A DNA stretch of 64,000 nt from DATCLS01 sp035296625 (GCA_035296625.1 DATHAO010000021.1:19022-83021); one strand, 5' to 3'; shown: positions 52,450 through 63,615, numbered from the stretch's first letter. The notes: a model not told the origin generated them from the letters alone. Translations and numbers: made by a program.

Positions 52450-53260
52450 ATGCAGACGATGGAGCGACGACCCGTCGCCCCGGTGCACCCGCACAGCCGA
52501 AGGCCTGCTCCCTGGCCCGTCGAGTTCTACCGCTCGGCCGTGGGCAAGAAGTGGGTCATGGCGCTGACCGGGATCGTGCTCATGGGCTACGTGTTCGCCC
52601 ACATGATCGGGAACCTCAAGCTCTACCTCGGCGCCGAGGACATCAACCACTACGGCGAGTTCCTGCGGGAGCTGCTGGTGCCGCTGCTGCCCCGCACGGT
52701 CACGCTCTGGCTGATGCGGATCGGCCTGACGTTGGCGTTCGTCTTCCACATCCACGCCGCGGCATCGCTCACCCTGATGAACCGCCGGGCCCACGCCGCC
52801 GGCGGCTACATCTCGCGCCGTGACTGGCAGGCCGCCAACGCCGCCAGCCGCTCGATGCGGTTGACCGGCACGGTCATCCTGCTGTTCGTCATCTGGCACC
52901 TGGCCGACCTGACGTGGGGGACGGTCAATCCCGACTACGTGCGGGGCGACGTCTACCGGAACCTCGTCGCCAGCTTCGAGAGGCCGGCGGTCTCGGCGAT
53001 CTACATCGTCGCCAACGTCGCCCTGGGCGTGCACCTGTTCCATGGGGCCTGGTCGATGTTCCAGAGCCTGGGGCTGAACAACCCGAAGTGGAACGCGTGG
53101 CGGCGCAGCTTCGCCGCCGGCTTCGCCGGCATCGTGATGGTGGGCAACCTCAGCTTCCCGATCGCCGTGCTGACCGGCGCGGTCAGCGCGGACGACAACC
53201 CGGACTGCCGGGTAGTGGGCGACCGGGTCGAGACCTGCGAGCTCTACGAGGAGGCCGCCG

Positions 53261-53271
<11 letters not shown>
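52450..53271 (+). CDS. sdhC: Succinate dehydrogenase cytochrome b subunit
   Basis: A 273-residue membrane subunit of the single-polypeptide b558 type. Five helices are visible (first at ~35-52, TGIVLMGYVFAHMIGNLKLY). Candidate haem-ligating His residues are in YVFAHMIGN, FVFHIHAAAS, FVIWHLADL and VHLFHGAW. It anchors SdhAB and passes electrons to quinone. AGGAGG lies 11 bases before the ATG. The stop overlaps sdhA by 11 bases. No sdhD is present, as expected for this type. Confidence 0.92.
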
Positions 53272-55180
<1,909 letters not shown>

Positions 55181-55213
55181 CCGCCGGAGGAACGAACCCG
55201 AGGATCGCCTGAG

Positions 55214-55987
55214 ATGGATCTCACCCTGCACGTCTGGCGCCAGACCGGCCCGGACCAGCCCGGGAAGATGGAGACCTACACCGATGAGTGCCGGGACATC
55301 AGCCCCGACATGTCGTTCCTCGAGATGCTCGACATCGTGAACGAGCGCCTCATCCTGTCGGGCCGCGAGCCGATCGCGTTCGAGCACGACTGCCGCGAGG
55401 GCATCTGCGGCAGCTGCGGGATGATGATCAACGGCCAGGCGCACGGCCCCCAGCGGGGCACGGCCACCTGCCAGCTCCACATGCGCAAGTTCCGCGACGG
55501 CGACGAGATCTACATCGAGCCGTGGCGGGCCCGGGCCTTCCCGGTGCTGCGCGACCTTATCGTCGACCGCCAGGCGCTCGACCGCATCGTCGAGGCCGGC
55601 GGCTACATCACGGCCCCGACCGGCTCGGCGCCCGACGGCAACCTGATCCCGGTGCCGAAGGAGTCTGCCGACGCGGCCATGGACGCCGCCGCCTGCATCG
55701 CTTGCGGTGCCTGCGTGGCGGCGTGCCCGAACAGCGCCGCCCAGCTGTTCACGGCGGCCAAGGCGGAGCACCTCAACCTGCTGCCCCAGGGCCAGCCCGA
55801 GCGCTACCAGCGCACGAAGGCCATGGTCGACACGATGGAGTCGTTCTTCGGGTCCTGCACGCTGCACGGCGAGTGCCAGGAGGCGTGCCCGAAGGAGATC
55901 TCCATCGACTTCATCGCCTATCTGAACCGCGACTACGTCAAGGCCCAGTTCAAGAACCGCAAGCTCGCGGGCCAGCGCTCCGCCTGA
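55214..55987 (+). CDS. sdhB: Succinate dehydrogenase iron-sulfur subunit
   Basis: A 257-residue protein with three iron-sulfur clusters. The [2Fe-2S] ligands are C60, C65, C68 and C86 (DCREGICGSCGM). The others come from C161, C164, C167, C171, C215, C221 and C225 (CIACGACVAACPN; CTLHGECQEACPK). This is the usual SdhB/FrdB pattern. It follows sdhA by 33 bases and is the last gene of the operon. Confidence 0.96.
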   Translation: MDLTLHVWRQTGPDQPGKMETYTDECRDISPDMSFLEMLDIVNERLILSGREPIAFEHDCREGICGSCGMMINGQAHGPQRGTATCQLHMRKFRDGDEIYIEPWRARAFPVLRDLIVDRQALDRIVEAGGYITAPTGSAPDGNLIPVPKESADAAMDAAACIACGACVAACPNSAAQLFTAAKAEHLNLLPQGQPERYQRTKAMVDTMESFFGSCTLHGECQEACPKEISIDFIAYLNRDYVKAQFKNRKLAGQRSA

Positions 55988-56116
55988 GCCGCGCTCGAGC
56001 GGGCGCTGAATGCCCGTCGAGGGCGGACGGTCCAGCCTGTCCGTCACCGGCGACCGCAGGACGTCCTGGCGGGAGGGCCCACGCCACCTCGTCGCGCCGG
56101 CCGGAACCGCGCGCCG

Positions 56117-57691
56117 TCAGCCGGAGACCAACGAGGGGCGCAGCAGCGACCGCACCTTCTCGACCGCCGCCACGCCGCCGGACCGCCCGGCCGGCACGCC
56201 GACGAGCACGACGCCCACCGTCGGCGCCTCGAGCCGGACCAGCAGCTCGGCGCAGCGCTCGGCGCCCGGTCCGCTCGTGCCGCCGGCGTGGCAGGTGACG
56301 ATCACCACGTCGGCCAGCGTCACAAGCTGCCGGGTCACGCCGCTCAGCAGCACGGGGGCCGTGTCGACGATCACCACGTCGCCGGCGCGCCCGGCGGCGG
56401 CGAGCAGGTTGGCGATCCGATCCGACGGCGGGTCGCCGTCGTCGTCGATGCCGCCGGCGGGCACGAAGCGGAGCCCGGGGACCGACGTCTCCTGCAGCAT
56501 GCCCGCGAGGGGCGTGGTGGCGTCGTCGACGAAGTCCGCGACGCCGGCGCCTTCGTCGGCGCCCAGGACGCGGGCCGGCAGCGGGCGCACCAGATCCCAC
56601 TGCACGAGCAGGGTCATCTCCCCCGCCTCGGCGTACGCGATGGCCAGGTTGGCGGCCGTCGTGCTCTTGCCGTCCCGGTGCTCGGCGGAGGTGACGACGA
56701 TGACCCGCCGGCCGGCCGGCACGTCGTCGAGGTTGCCCGACCACGTCGTGATGTCGTCGTCGTGGAACTCGGGATCGGGGTGGCCGAGCGCGGCGCGCAG
56801 GCCGCGGTAGGCCTCACCCATGCCGTCGTGCCGGTGGAACGCGTACACCGCGGCCCGGTGCCGGTCGCGCACCGGGAGCAGGGGCACCTCGCTGATGACC
56901 GGCAGGTCGAAGCGGCGCTCGGCGTGCTGGCGCGTCACGATCCGGCCGTCGGCCCGGTCGATCGTGATGACCACGCCGGCCGCCAGCAGGACGCCCACGA
57001 CGGTGGCCAGCAGCAAGCGCTGGGGGCGGGTGCCGCCCGCCACGAACGCGTCGACGGGCGTGGGTTCGTCGGCCGGCTGCAGCGAGGCGTAGACGGTGGA
57101 CGGCGTCGCCGGCACAGCGGCAATGGTGCCCAGGCGGCCTGCGACGTCGTCGATCTCGGCTTGCACCTCGTCGGCGTCGTCGCCGGCCGTCGCGAGGTCG
57201 GCCTGCAGCCGGGCGAGGTCGTCGCGCAGCGCCTGCTCTTCGGCCGCCGCCTCCTCGACCGCCGCTCGGGTGCGCTCGGCTTCGCGACTGTTGAGCACGC
57301 CCACCAGGGCATCGGCGAAGGCGTTCACCACCGAGACGGCGCGGCCCGGCGCGTCGGCCACGGCCATGACCGCCACGGCGCCGCGCCGCGGGTCGGCCGT
57401 GGCCGTCACGGCGTCGGCCAGTCGGTCGACGTCATCGTCGTAGGACAGGCTCGCCGCCGCCCGCCGGGCCAGCTCGGGGTCGGCGAGCAGGTCCTTCACG
57501 CCGCCCTCGAGCGCCGGTGCGGCGACCTCGCCGGCAGCCTGGCGCTCGCGCCCGATGACGTTCGTCGCCTCGTAGGCCGGCCCCGAGTCGGACGGTGAGG
57601 TGACGAAGGCCACGCCCAACGCCACGACCACCAGCCCGAGCGCCACCCGCCAATGTCGTCGCAGGATCCTCAGGTAGTCGACCGGACCCAC
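56117..57691 (-). CDS. Polysaccharide chain-length regulator fused to BY-kinase-like ATPase
   Basis: A 524-residue protein. An N-terminal Wzz-like half has two membrane helices (~16-31 and ~227-245) flanking an extracytoplasmic coiled coil. The C-terminal half is a P-loop domain of the bacterial tyrosine kinase (CpsD/Wze) type: VVTSAEHRDGKSTTAANLAI (Walker A) and DVVIVDTAPVLLSG (Walker B). The Walker A' motif is usually DxD; here it is LLVQWDLVRP, so the first Asp is Gln. No Tyr-rich tail follows the kinase-like domain; the end is RPSLVSG. It may act in exopolysaccharide assembly without the usual autophosphorylation tail. Confidence 0.85.
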   Translation of the reverse strand: MGPVDYLRILRRHWRVALGLVVVALGVAFVTSPSDSGPAYEATNVIGRERQAAGEVAAPALEGGVKDLLADPELARRAAASLSYDDDVDRLADAVTATADPRRGAVAVMAVADAPGRAVSVVNAFADALVGVLNSREAERTRAAVEEAAAEEQALRDDLARLQADLATAGDDADEVQAEIDDVAGRLGTIAAVPATPSTVYASLQPADEPTPVDAFVAGGTRPQRLLLATVVGVLLAAGVVITIDRADGRIVTRQHAERRFDLPVISEVPLLPVRDRHRAAVYAFHRHDGMGEAYRGLRAALGHPDPEFHDDDITTWSGNLDDVPAGRRVIVVTSAEHRDGKSTTAANLAIAYAEAGEMTLLVQWDLVRPLPARVLGADEGAGVADFVDDATTPLAGMLQETSVPGLRFVPAGGIDDDGDPPSDRIANLLAAAGRAGDVVIVDTAPVLLSGVTRQLVTLADVVIVTCHAGGTSGPGAERCAELLVRLEAPTVGVVLVGVPAGRSGGVAAVEKVRSLLRPSLVSG

Positions 57692-57855
57692 ACGTCACCC
57701 CGCACGTTCGCCTCCCGGCGCGCCACGCACGCGCCTCCTCACACTCGCCCGCCCGGACATGTGCCGCGGCCGCCTCGGTCCCCTCGCATCGGTGATGTCT
57801 CCCCGCGGGCGCTCCCCGGCGGCGCGCCCTCAAGGTACCGGCCGGACGGGTCGAT

Positions 57856-59046
57856 GTGGTAGCCGTGACCTCCGACGACGCACCCACCTGGGTGCCGGGA
57901 GGTGCCGTGGCGGACGAGGATCACGTCGACGTGGCGGTGGTCGGCGGCGGGGCGATGGGCCTCGCCACGGCCTGGTGGGCCGCGGGCCGGGGCCGGGTCG
58001 TCGTGCTGGACCGGTTCGCAGCCGGCCACGCCCGGGGCGCCTCGCACGGCACCGAGCGCATCTTCCGCCATGCGTACCCCGAGGCCGCGTACGTCGAGAT
58101 GGCGCTGGCGGCCGAGGAGGGGTGGGGACGGCTCGAGCGGGACACCGGCCGCCCGCTGATCCGCCGCGTCGGCTGCGTCGAGCACGGCCTCGGCGCCCCG
58201 CTCGACGTGCTCGCCTCGGTGGCGGCGGACCACGGCGTCGCCACCGAGCGGCTGGCGCCCGGGGCCGCCGGACGGCGCTGGCCGGCGCTGCGCTTCGCCA
58301 CCGACGTGCTCGCCCAGCCGGCGGCCGGCTGGGTGCATGCCGCGGACGCCCTGGCGGCCCTCGCCCGCGAGGCGGTGGCCCGCGGCGCCGAGGTGCGCAC
58401 CGAGGTCGCCGTGACGGCGCTCGAGCGGCGCGGTGACGGCACCGTGCGCGTCCGCACCGGAGACACCGGGCTCGTCGCCGAGGTCGTCGTCGTGGCCGCC
58501 GGGGCGTGGGCGGCCGACCTCCTGGCCCCGGCCGGCGTCACCGGCCTGCCGCCACTGGTGACCACCGAGGAGCACGTCTTCTTCCTGCGGCCCGGTCCGG
58601 GCGCCGGCCCGGTGCCGGCCTTCATCCACTGGGGCGACGTGGCGCGCTACGGCCTGCCGGCCGCGAACGGCCTCGTCAAGGTGGGCGAGCACCACACCGG
58701 CGCCGTGACGACCGGCGACGCCCGCAGCTTCGCCGCCGACCCCGCCCGCGCCGCCCGCATCGAGCGGTGGGCCGCCGAGTGGCTGCCCGGCGTCGTCCCG
58801 GAGGTCGTCGAGACCACCACGTGCCTCTACACGACGACGCCGAGCCACGATTTCGTGCTCGACCGGGTGGGCCCCATCGTGGTGGCCACGGGATTCTCGG
58901 GCCACGGCTTCAAGTTCGTCCCCGAGGTCGGACGGCACCTGGCGGGCCTGGCCACCGGCACGGCCGAGCCCCGGCCACCGTTCACCCTGGCTGCGCACGC
59001 CGCCGGCAACACGCCGGCCGAGCCCGGCCCGGCGAGCGGGGCCTGA
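57856..59046 (+). CDS. FAD-dependent oxidase, monomeric sarcosine oxidase / N-methyltryptophan oxidase type
   Basis: A 396-residue flavoenzyme. The dinucleotide motif is VDVAVVGGGAMGLATAWWAA. RGASHGTERIFRHAYPE is the family's substrate-side motif. CLYTTTPSHDFVLD holds the Cys that binds FAD covalently in monomeric sarcosine oxidases. GFSGHGFKFVPEVGRHLA closes the flavin site. It would oxidise N-methyl or secondary amines and release hydrogen peroxide. The true substrate is not known. The frame starts at GTG 57856, with a GTG at 57865 also possible. Confidence 0.88.
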   Translation: MVAVTSDDAPTWVPGGAVADEDHVDVAVVGGGAMGLATAWWAAGRGRVVVLDRFAAGHARGASHGTERIFRHAYPEAAYVEMALAAEEGWGRLERDTGRPLIRRVGCVEHGLGAPLDVLASVAADHGVATERLAPGAAGRRWPALRFATDVLAQPAAGWVHAADALAALAREAVARGAEVRTEVAVTALERRGDGTVRVRTGDTGLVAEVVVVAAGAWAADLLAPAGVTGLPPLVTTEEHVFFLRPGPGAGPVPAFIHWGDVARYGLPAANGLVKVGEHHTGAVTTGDARSFAADPARAARIERWAAEWLPGVVPEVVETTTCLYTTTPSHDFVLDRVGPIVVATGFSGHGFKFVPEVGRHLAGLATGTAEPRPPFTLAAHAAGNTPAEPGPASGA

Positions 59047-59079
59047 CCGGCGCGGTAGGCGCGGACCTCGACCTGCTCG

Positions 59080-59174
59080 TGGCGGACCTGGCGCACGCGC
59101 GCCACCGCGGCCGTGTGCGGGCCCACGTAGTTCGCCTTCAGCTCGAGGGTCGTGAGGGCCCGTCCGGCCGGCAG
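59080..59174 (-). pseudogene. Possible remnant of a PaaI-type hotdog thioesterase
   Basis: On the minus strand the sequence encodes LPAGRALTTLELKANYVGP, close to the core strand of PaaI-type acyl-CoA thioesterases. There is an in-frame stop shortly upstream and no start, and the rest of the fold is missing. It lies divergent to the HxlR gene. It is a short match and could be coincidence. Confidence 0.3.
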
Positions 59175-59209
59175 TGAGTTCCTCCAAGCAACCCACTACC
59201 CTGGGCGGC

Positions 59210-59692
59210 GTGCGACGGACGAGCTTCCGGACCATGAACTGCTCGATCGCCCAGTGCCTCGAGGTGGTCGGCGAGTGGTGGAGCATGCTCATCGTGCGCG
59301 ACGCGTTCATGGGCGTCACCCGCTTCGACGACTTCCAGGCCCGGCTCGGCATCTCGCGCAACGTCCTGAACCAGCGGCTCGGCCACCTCGTCGACGAGGG
59401 CGTGTTCGAGCGGGTCCCCTACCAGGACAACCCGCCCCGCCACGACTACCGGCTCACCGCCAAGGGGCGCGACCTCTGGCTCGTCCTCACCGCCATGCGG
59501 GAGTGGGGCGACCGGTGGGCGCCGGGCAAGGGCGGTCCGACCGTCGAGATGCGGCACCGGGGCTGCGACCACATCACGACGATCGCCGCCGCCTGCGCGC
59601 ACTGCGGCGAGCCGGTCTCGCCCCGCGACCTGATCCCGGTGCCCGGGCCAGGCGCCACGGACCCCGACTTCATCCGCCTGCCGGTGGGCTGA
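59210..59692 (+). CDS. HxlR-family transcriptional regulator
   Basis: A 160-residue winged-helix regulator. NCSIAQCLEVVGEWWSMLIV is the typical HxlR start (Cys, then the WWSMLIVRDA helix). RFDDFQARLGISRNVLNQRL is the recognition region and RHDYRLTAKGRDLW the wing. A C-terminal HRGCDHITTIAAACAHCGEP adds a Cys-rich patch seen in some HxlR proteins. I chose the GTG at 59210; a GTG at 59174 is further upstream. The neighbours that it may control are the divergent thioesterase remnant and the convergent DUF7064-like gene. Confidence 0.88.
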   Translation: MRRTSFRTMNCSIAQCLEVVGEWWSMLIVRDAFMGVTRFDDFQARLGISRNVLNQRLGHLVDEGVFERVPYQDNPPRHDYRLTAKGRDLWLVLTAMREWGDRWAPGKGGPTVEMRHRGCDHITTIAAACAHCGEPVSPRDLIPVPGPGATDPDFIRLPVG

Positions 59693-59701
59693 TCAGCCGC
59701 C

Positions 59702-60658
59702 TCAGCCGGCCGCTCCGGTGGGACCGGGCTGGGGCTGGTTCCATTCGGTCCAGCCGGCGCCGGTGCGCCCGGTGGCCGGGTCGCGGAACCGGCACAGCGC
59801 CCGCGGGAAGCGCGACACCCGCCCGTCGGGAGCGCTGAGCAGCACCGGGGCGAACGCCACCGGCTCCACGTCGAGGATGAGCCCGCCGATCGTCACCCGG
59901 CCGGCCGCGGGCAGGCCCTCGGGACCCAGGCGGGCGGTGGCGGCCGTGTGGTCGACGCCGGCGAGCGGTCCGCCCGGCGGCTGCACGTAGCCGGCGTGGT
60001 AGGGCACGACGTCGCCGCCGAGCGTCAGGGCGGTCCCGTGGAAGCGGGTGCCGTCCTCCAGCCAGCCGCTCGTCCAGGTCCAGCCGAGCGTCCACCAGTC
60101 GCGCGGGCCCCACGAGTGGTCGCGCTGGCCGATGGCGTCGAGCTCGATCCGCTCGTCGCCGACGAGCACCTGGCCGTGCACCCGGCAGGGCACCTCGTAG
60201 CGGGTGGCGCCGGGTGGGTAGGCGTAACCCACGCCGTCGGTGTCCCAGTCGAGCTCGAGGCCGAACGGCACGCGCTCGCCGAGCATCGGCCCGTAGGCGT
60301 CTGCGGGATCGTCGAGCGCCAGCGCGAACGCCTCGCAGCCGAGCGTCATGTGGTCGAAGGGCACCTCGACCGTGTGGTCGGCCCACAGCCCGTCGTGGCG
60401 CACCTCGAGCGTCGGGCGGCTGGGAGCGGGCACGTCGTGGTCGATGACCGTGACGAGCCGCCTGCCCTCGCCCACCACGCATGCCCAGTACCAGCAGGCG
60501 CGCTGGTGGGGGTAGAAGCCGATGCGCACGTAGCCGCCGAGCGTCGCGTCGCGGGCGGCGAAGTCGAAGTACCACGACTCGCCCCACCACACGCCGTCTC
60601 CGGGCGGGTGGTGGCGCTCGTCGGCGGCCACCAGGCCGTCGGGCACCGCTGCGGGCAT
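59702..60658 (-). CDS. DUF7064/DUF7065-like protein (lipocalin-like fold)
   Basis: A 318-residue protein resembling the DUF7064/7065 family: WWGESWYFDFAARDATLGGY, VRIGFYPHQRACWYWACVVG, YEVPCRVHGQVLVGDE, DAIGQRDHSWGPRDWW and WTEWNQPQPG. Such proteins look like two lipocalin-like halves; no function is established. An AGGGGAG sequence lies 5 bases before the ATG at 60658, which supports this start. It is convergent with HxlR (9 bases apart). Confidence 0.8.
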   Translation of the reverse strand: MPAAVPDGLVAADERHHPPGDGVWWGESWYFDFAARDATLGGYVRIGFYPHQRACWYWACVVGEGRRLVTVIDHDVPAPSRPTLEVRHDGLWADHTVEVPFDHMTLGCEAFALALDDPADAYGPMLGERVPFGLELDWDTDGVGYAYPPGATRYEVPCRVHGQVLVGDERIELDAIGQRDHSWGPRDWWTLGWTWTSGWLEDGTRFHGTALTLGGDVVPYHAGYVQPPGGPLAGVDHTAATARLGPEGLPAAGRVTIGGLILDVEPVAFAPVLLSAPDGRVSRFPRALCRFRDPATGRTGAGWTEWNQPQPGPTGAAG

Positions 60659-60750
60659 CGGCTCTCCCCTCACGTGGCGCCGGTCCGGCGCGTCCGCCCC
60701 ATGGTGGCCCACGGGCGACGATCGCGGGCGCTGTCGTTAGTGTCGAGCGC

Positions 60751-61221
60751 GTGCGCTACCTGAGCACGGCGTGGATGGACGCCGCCCGCCGCGCCCTGGC
60801 CGGCGACACCGGCCTGCAGCAGGCGACGGCCGAGGTCGAGCTGACGGTCGAGCACGTGGTCACCGCCGGCCCGGACGGCCCGGTCGTGTGGCACCTGCGC
60901 TTCGACCACGGCTCGGTCGCGCTGACGCCTGGGCCCGCCGAGGCGCCGGACCTGCGCCTGACGACCGACCGGGTGACGGCGTCCGCCGTGGCCGCCGGCG
61001 CGCTCGGCGCCCAGCGGGCCTTCGCCGAGGGACGCCTGCGCCTGGGTGGCGACCTGCGCGTGCTGACGCGCCACCAGCGCGCGCTCGCCACCCTCGACGA
61101 CGTGCTCGCGGGCGTGCGGGCCGAGACCACGTTCGACACCGGCCCGGGCGACGCCGCCACGGGTCCCGCCGACCGGGGTGCCGCCCCGGGCGGCGCCGGC
61201 CACCCGGCCGTCACCCCCTAG
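60751..61221 (+). CDS. SCP2 sterol-binding-domain-like protein
   Basis: A 156-residue protein with SCP2-like features: VVWHLRFDHGSVALTPGPAE, then DLRLTTDRVTASAVAAGAL and AQRAFAEGRLRLGGDLRVL. The usual fold binds lipids or acyl-CoA in a cavity. The last 30 residues are disordered. It starts at GTG 60751 and ends 21 bases before the glycosylase gene. Probable substrate unknown. Confidence 0.78.
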   Translation: MRYLSTAWMDAARRALAGDTGLQQATAEVELTVEHVVTAGPDGPVVWHLRFDHGSVALTPGPAEAPDLRLTTDRVTASAVAAGALGAQRAFAEGRLRLGGDLRVLTRHQRALATLDDVLAGVRAETTFDTGPGDAATGPADRGAAPGGAGHPAVTP

Positions 61222-61242
61222 GCCGCCCCGAGGAGCTGCGCC

Positions 61243-62079
61243 GTGCCCGAGATGCCCGAGGTCCAGGCCCACGCCGAGCGGCTGACCGACGCCTTCGCCG
61301 GCGCCGAGCTCGAGCGGTTCCGCCCGATCGCCTTCACGGCGCTGAAGACGTTCAGCCCGGCACCCGAGGCGGCCCACGGCCATCCCCTCGAGTCGGTCGG
61401 CCGGCGGGGCAAGCACCTGTTGCTGCGGTTCGCGCCGGCAACGTTCGTCGTGCACCTCATGCAGGGCGGGCGCCTGAAGGTCGACGAGAAGCAGGCGGCC
61501 AAACCCCGGGGCGGCCAGGCGCGCTGGCGCTTCGCCGACGGGCGTGCGCTGCTGCTCACCGAGGCCGGCACCGAGCGCAAGGCCGGCGTGTGGGTCGTCG
61601 CCGGCGACCCACTCGACCAGCCGCCGCTCGACGACCTCGGCCCGGAGGCCGACACGCTCGACGAGGCGACGCTGGCGAAGCTGCTGGCCGGCCACTCGAT
61701 GCGCCTGCACGGGTGGCTGCGCGACCAGAGCATCCTGGCCGGGCTCGGCCGCCGGCTCGCCAACGAGATCTGCCACAGGGCGCAGCTCTCCCCGTTCGCC
61801 GCCACCGGCAAGCTCGACGACGAGGCCGTGTCCCGCCTGCACTCGGCGATCGGCGCCTGCATCGCCGAGTCGCTGGAGGTCGAGCGGCAGCGCGACGACA
61901 TGTCGTCGTCGAAGGAGCGCCCCGGCGCCGTGCACCACCGCGAAGGCCAGCCGTGCCCCGTGTGTGGCGACACCGTCCGGGCGGTCGAGTACAGCCGCTA
62001 CACGGTCAACTACTGCCCGACCTGCCAGACCGGCGGGAAGGTGCTCGCCGACAACACGACGAGCAAGTTCCTCAAGTGA
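61243..62079 (+). CDS. Fpg/Nei family DNA glycosylase
   Basis: A 278-residue base-excision enzyme. The N-terminal (V/M)PEMPEVQAHAERL gives Pro2 as nucleophile and Glu3 after Met removal. GRRGKHLLLRF holds the conserved Lys, VVHLMQGGRLKV the core strand and LRDQSILAGLGRRLANEICH the H2TH motif. The zinc finger is CPVCGDTVRAVEYSRYTVNY then CPTCQTGG. It removes oxidised bases and nicks the strand. The subfamily (Fpg or Nei) is unclear. GTG start, with GGAG seven bases upstream. Confidence 0.93.
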   Translation: MPEMPEVQAHAERLTDAFAGAELERFRPIAFTALKTFSPAPEAAHGHPLESVGRRGKHLLLRFAPATFVVHLMQGGRLKVDEKQAAKPRGGQARWRFADGRALLLTEAGTERKAGVWVVAGDPLDQPPLDDLGPEADTLDEATLAKLLAGHSMRLHGWLRDQSILAGLGRRLANEICHRAQLSPFAATGKLDDEAVSRLHSAIGACIAESLEVERQRDDMSSSKERPGAVHHREGQPCPVCGDTVRAVEYSRYTVNYCPTCQTGGKVLADNTTSKFLK

Positions 62080-62085
62080 CGCGGT

Positions 62086-62107
62086 GCCGGCGGAGCGCCC
62101 CGCCGGC
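62086..62107. terminator. GC hairpin between convergent glycosylase and mdh genes
   Basis: Eight-base perfect arms GCCGGCGG and CCGCCGGC with a 6-base loop, 7 bases after the glycosylase stop and 10 bases after the mdh stop. Candidate bidirectional terminator without T-run. Confidence 0.6.
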
Positions 62108-62116
62108 AGCCGCCGG

Positions 62117-63109
62117 TCAGATCAGGCCGAGGTCCTGGACGGCCTGCCGCTCGTCGGCCAGCTCGGCGACCGAGGTGTCGAGGCGGCTGCGGCTGAACTC
62201 GTCGAGCTCGAGGCCCTGGACGATCTCGTACCTGCCGGCGCCGGCCGTGGTCACCGGGAAGCCGGACACCAGGCCCTCGGGCACGCCGTAGCTGCCGTCG
62301 GAGGGCACCGCCATCGATACCCAGTCGCCCGCCGGCCTGCCCAGCGCCCAGTCGCGCACGTGGTCGATGGCGGCGTTGGCGGCCGAGGCGGCCGACGACG
62401 ATCCTCGGGCCTCGATGATGGCGGCGCCGCGCTTCTGCACGGTCGGGATGAAGTCGCCCTCGAGCCAGGCCCGGTCCTCCCCCACGGCCTCCCACGCCGG
62501 CTTGCCCGCCACCTCGGCGTGGAACACGTCGGGGTACTGGGTGGCCGAGTGGTTGCCCCAGATCGTCACCTTCGAGACCTCGCCGACGCCGACGCCGGCC
62601 TTGGCCGCGATCTGGGCCGTGGCCCGGTTGTGGTCGAGGCGGGTCATGGCGGTGAACCGCTCGGCGGGGATCCCCTCGGCGTTGTTGAGTGCGATGAGGG
62701 CGTTCGTGTTCGCCGGGTTGCCGACGACGAGCACCCTGATGTCGTCCGCGGCACTGGCCGCGAGGGCCTTGCCCTGGGCGGTGAAGATCGCGCCGTTGGC
62801 GGATAGCAGGTCGCCGCGCTCCATGCCGGCCTTGCGAGGCATGGCCCCCACGAGCAGGGCGTGGTTCGCGCCGTCGAAGGCCTGGTTGGCATCGTCCGTC
62901 GCCACCACGCCGGCGAGCAGCGGGAACGCGCAGTCTTCCAGCTCCATGCGCACGCCCTCGAGCGCGCCCACGGCCTGGGGAATCTCGAGCAGCTGCAGCA
63001 CGACGGGCTGGTCGTCGCCCAGCATCTGGCCACTCGCGATGCGGAACACGAGGGCGTAGCCGATCTGGCCGGCGGCTCCGGTCACGGCGACGCGGACAGG
63101 GTCCTTCAT
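62117..63109 (-). CDS. mdh: Malate dehydrogenase
   Basis: A 330-residue NAD-dependent enzyme of the citric acid cycle. NAD motif VRVAVTGAAGQIGYALVFRI; VGAMPRKAGMERGDLLSANG (mobile loop with catalytic Arg residues); VVGNPANTNALIALNNA; TRLDHNRATAQIA (catalytic Asp, substrate Arg); TIWGNHSATQYPD (catalytic His). The length matches bacterial MDH. A GAGGAG sequence precedes the ATG by 6 bases. Complex II genes are 7 kb away. Confidence 0.96.
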   Translation of the reverse strand: MKDPVRVAVTGAAGQIGYALVFRIASGQMLGDDQPVVLQLLEIPQAVGALEGVRMELEDCAFPLLAGVVATDDANQAFDGANHALLVGAMPRKAGMERGDLLSANGAIFTAQGKALAASAADDIRVLVVGNPANTNALIALNNAEGIPAERFTAMTRLDHNRATAQIAAKAGVGVGEVSKVTIWGNHSATQYPDVFHAEVAGKPAWEAVGEDRAWLEGDFIPTVQKRGAAIIEARGSSSAASAANAAIDHVRDWALGRPAGDWVSMAVPSDGSYGVPEGLVSGFPVTTAGAGRYEIVQGLELDEFSRSRLDTSVAELADERQAVQDLGLI

Positions 63110-63230
63110 GGGCGGGCTCCTCGGGTCGGCGAGCTGGGGAAACGCCGTTCTGGCGGCCGGGGGCCGACACTATCCCCCCGTCCCCCAGCCGCCCAAGGTG
63201 CCCAAGCCCAGGTGGACCTAGTGTCGGCCC

Positions 63231-63587
63231 ATGGCCGAGCTGACCGTCCTCCACAACCCCAAGTGCTCCACGTCGCGCCACGCCCTCGACGAGGTGACCG
63301 GCGCCGGAACCGACGCCGAGGTCGTGCAGTACCTCAAGGCGCCGCTCGGCCGCGAGGCCCTGCTGGACCTGCTGGCCAAGCTCGAGGACCCGCCCGCCGA
63401 CCTCGTCCGCAAGGACGCGTTCTTCTCCGAGCTCGGCCTCGACCCCGCCGACTACACGACGCCCGAGGCCGTGGCCGACCTGCTCGTCGAGCACCCCCGG
63501 CTCATGCAGCGCCCGGTGCTCGTGCGCGCCGACCAGGCGATCATCGGGCGCCCCAAGAGCCGCGTCGGTCCATTCCTCGCCGGCTGA
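63231..63587 (+). CDS. ArsC/Spx-family arsenate reductase-like protein
   Basis: A 118-residue thioredoxin-fold protein. Motif LHNPKCSTSRHAL gives the reactive Cys12. RPVLVRADQAIIGRPKSRVG at the end is the ArsC signature. These proteins reduce arsenate with glutathione or glutaredoxin, or serve as YffB-like proteins of unknown role; no other ars gene is near. The gene is divergent from mdh and convergent with the aldehyde dehydrogenase. Confidence 0.88.
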   Translation: MAELTVLHNPKCSTSRHALDEVTGAGTDAEVVQYLKAPLGREALLDLLAKLEDPPADLVRKDAFFSELGLDPADYTTPEAVADLLVEHPRLMQRPVLVRADQAIIGRPKSRVGPFLAG

Positions 63588-63615
63588 CCGGACCCCGCCC
63601 TGGGGCGTCGAAAGC

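Noticed and set aside
55988..56116. Search for a terminator between sdhB and the chain-length/kinase-like gene
   Set aside because: Only 5-bp arms (CGGGC/GCCCG) were found; not strong enough to report.
59089..59104. Inverted repeat TGGCGC-ACGC-GCGCCA upstream of HxlR
   Set aside because: Short, all-GC arms are expected by chance in a sequence this GC-rich, and it lies within the thioesterase-like remnant.
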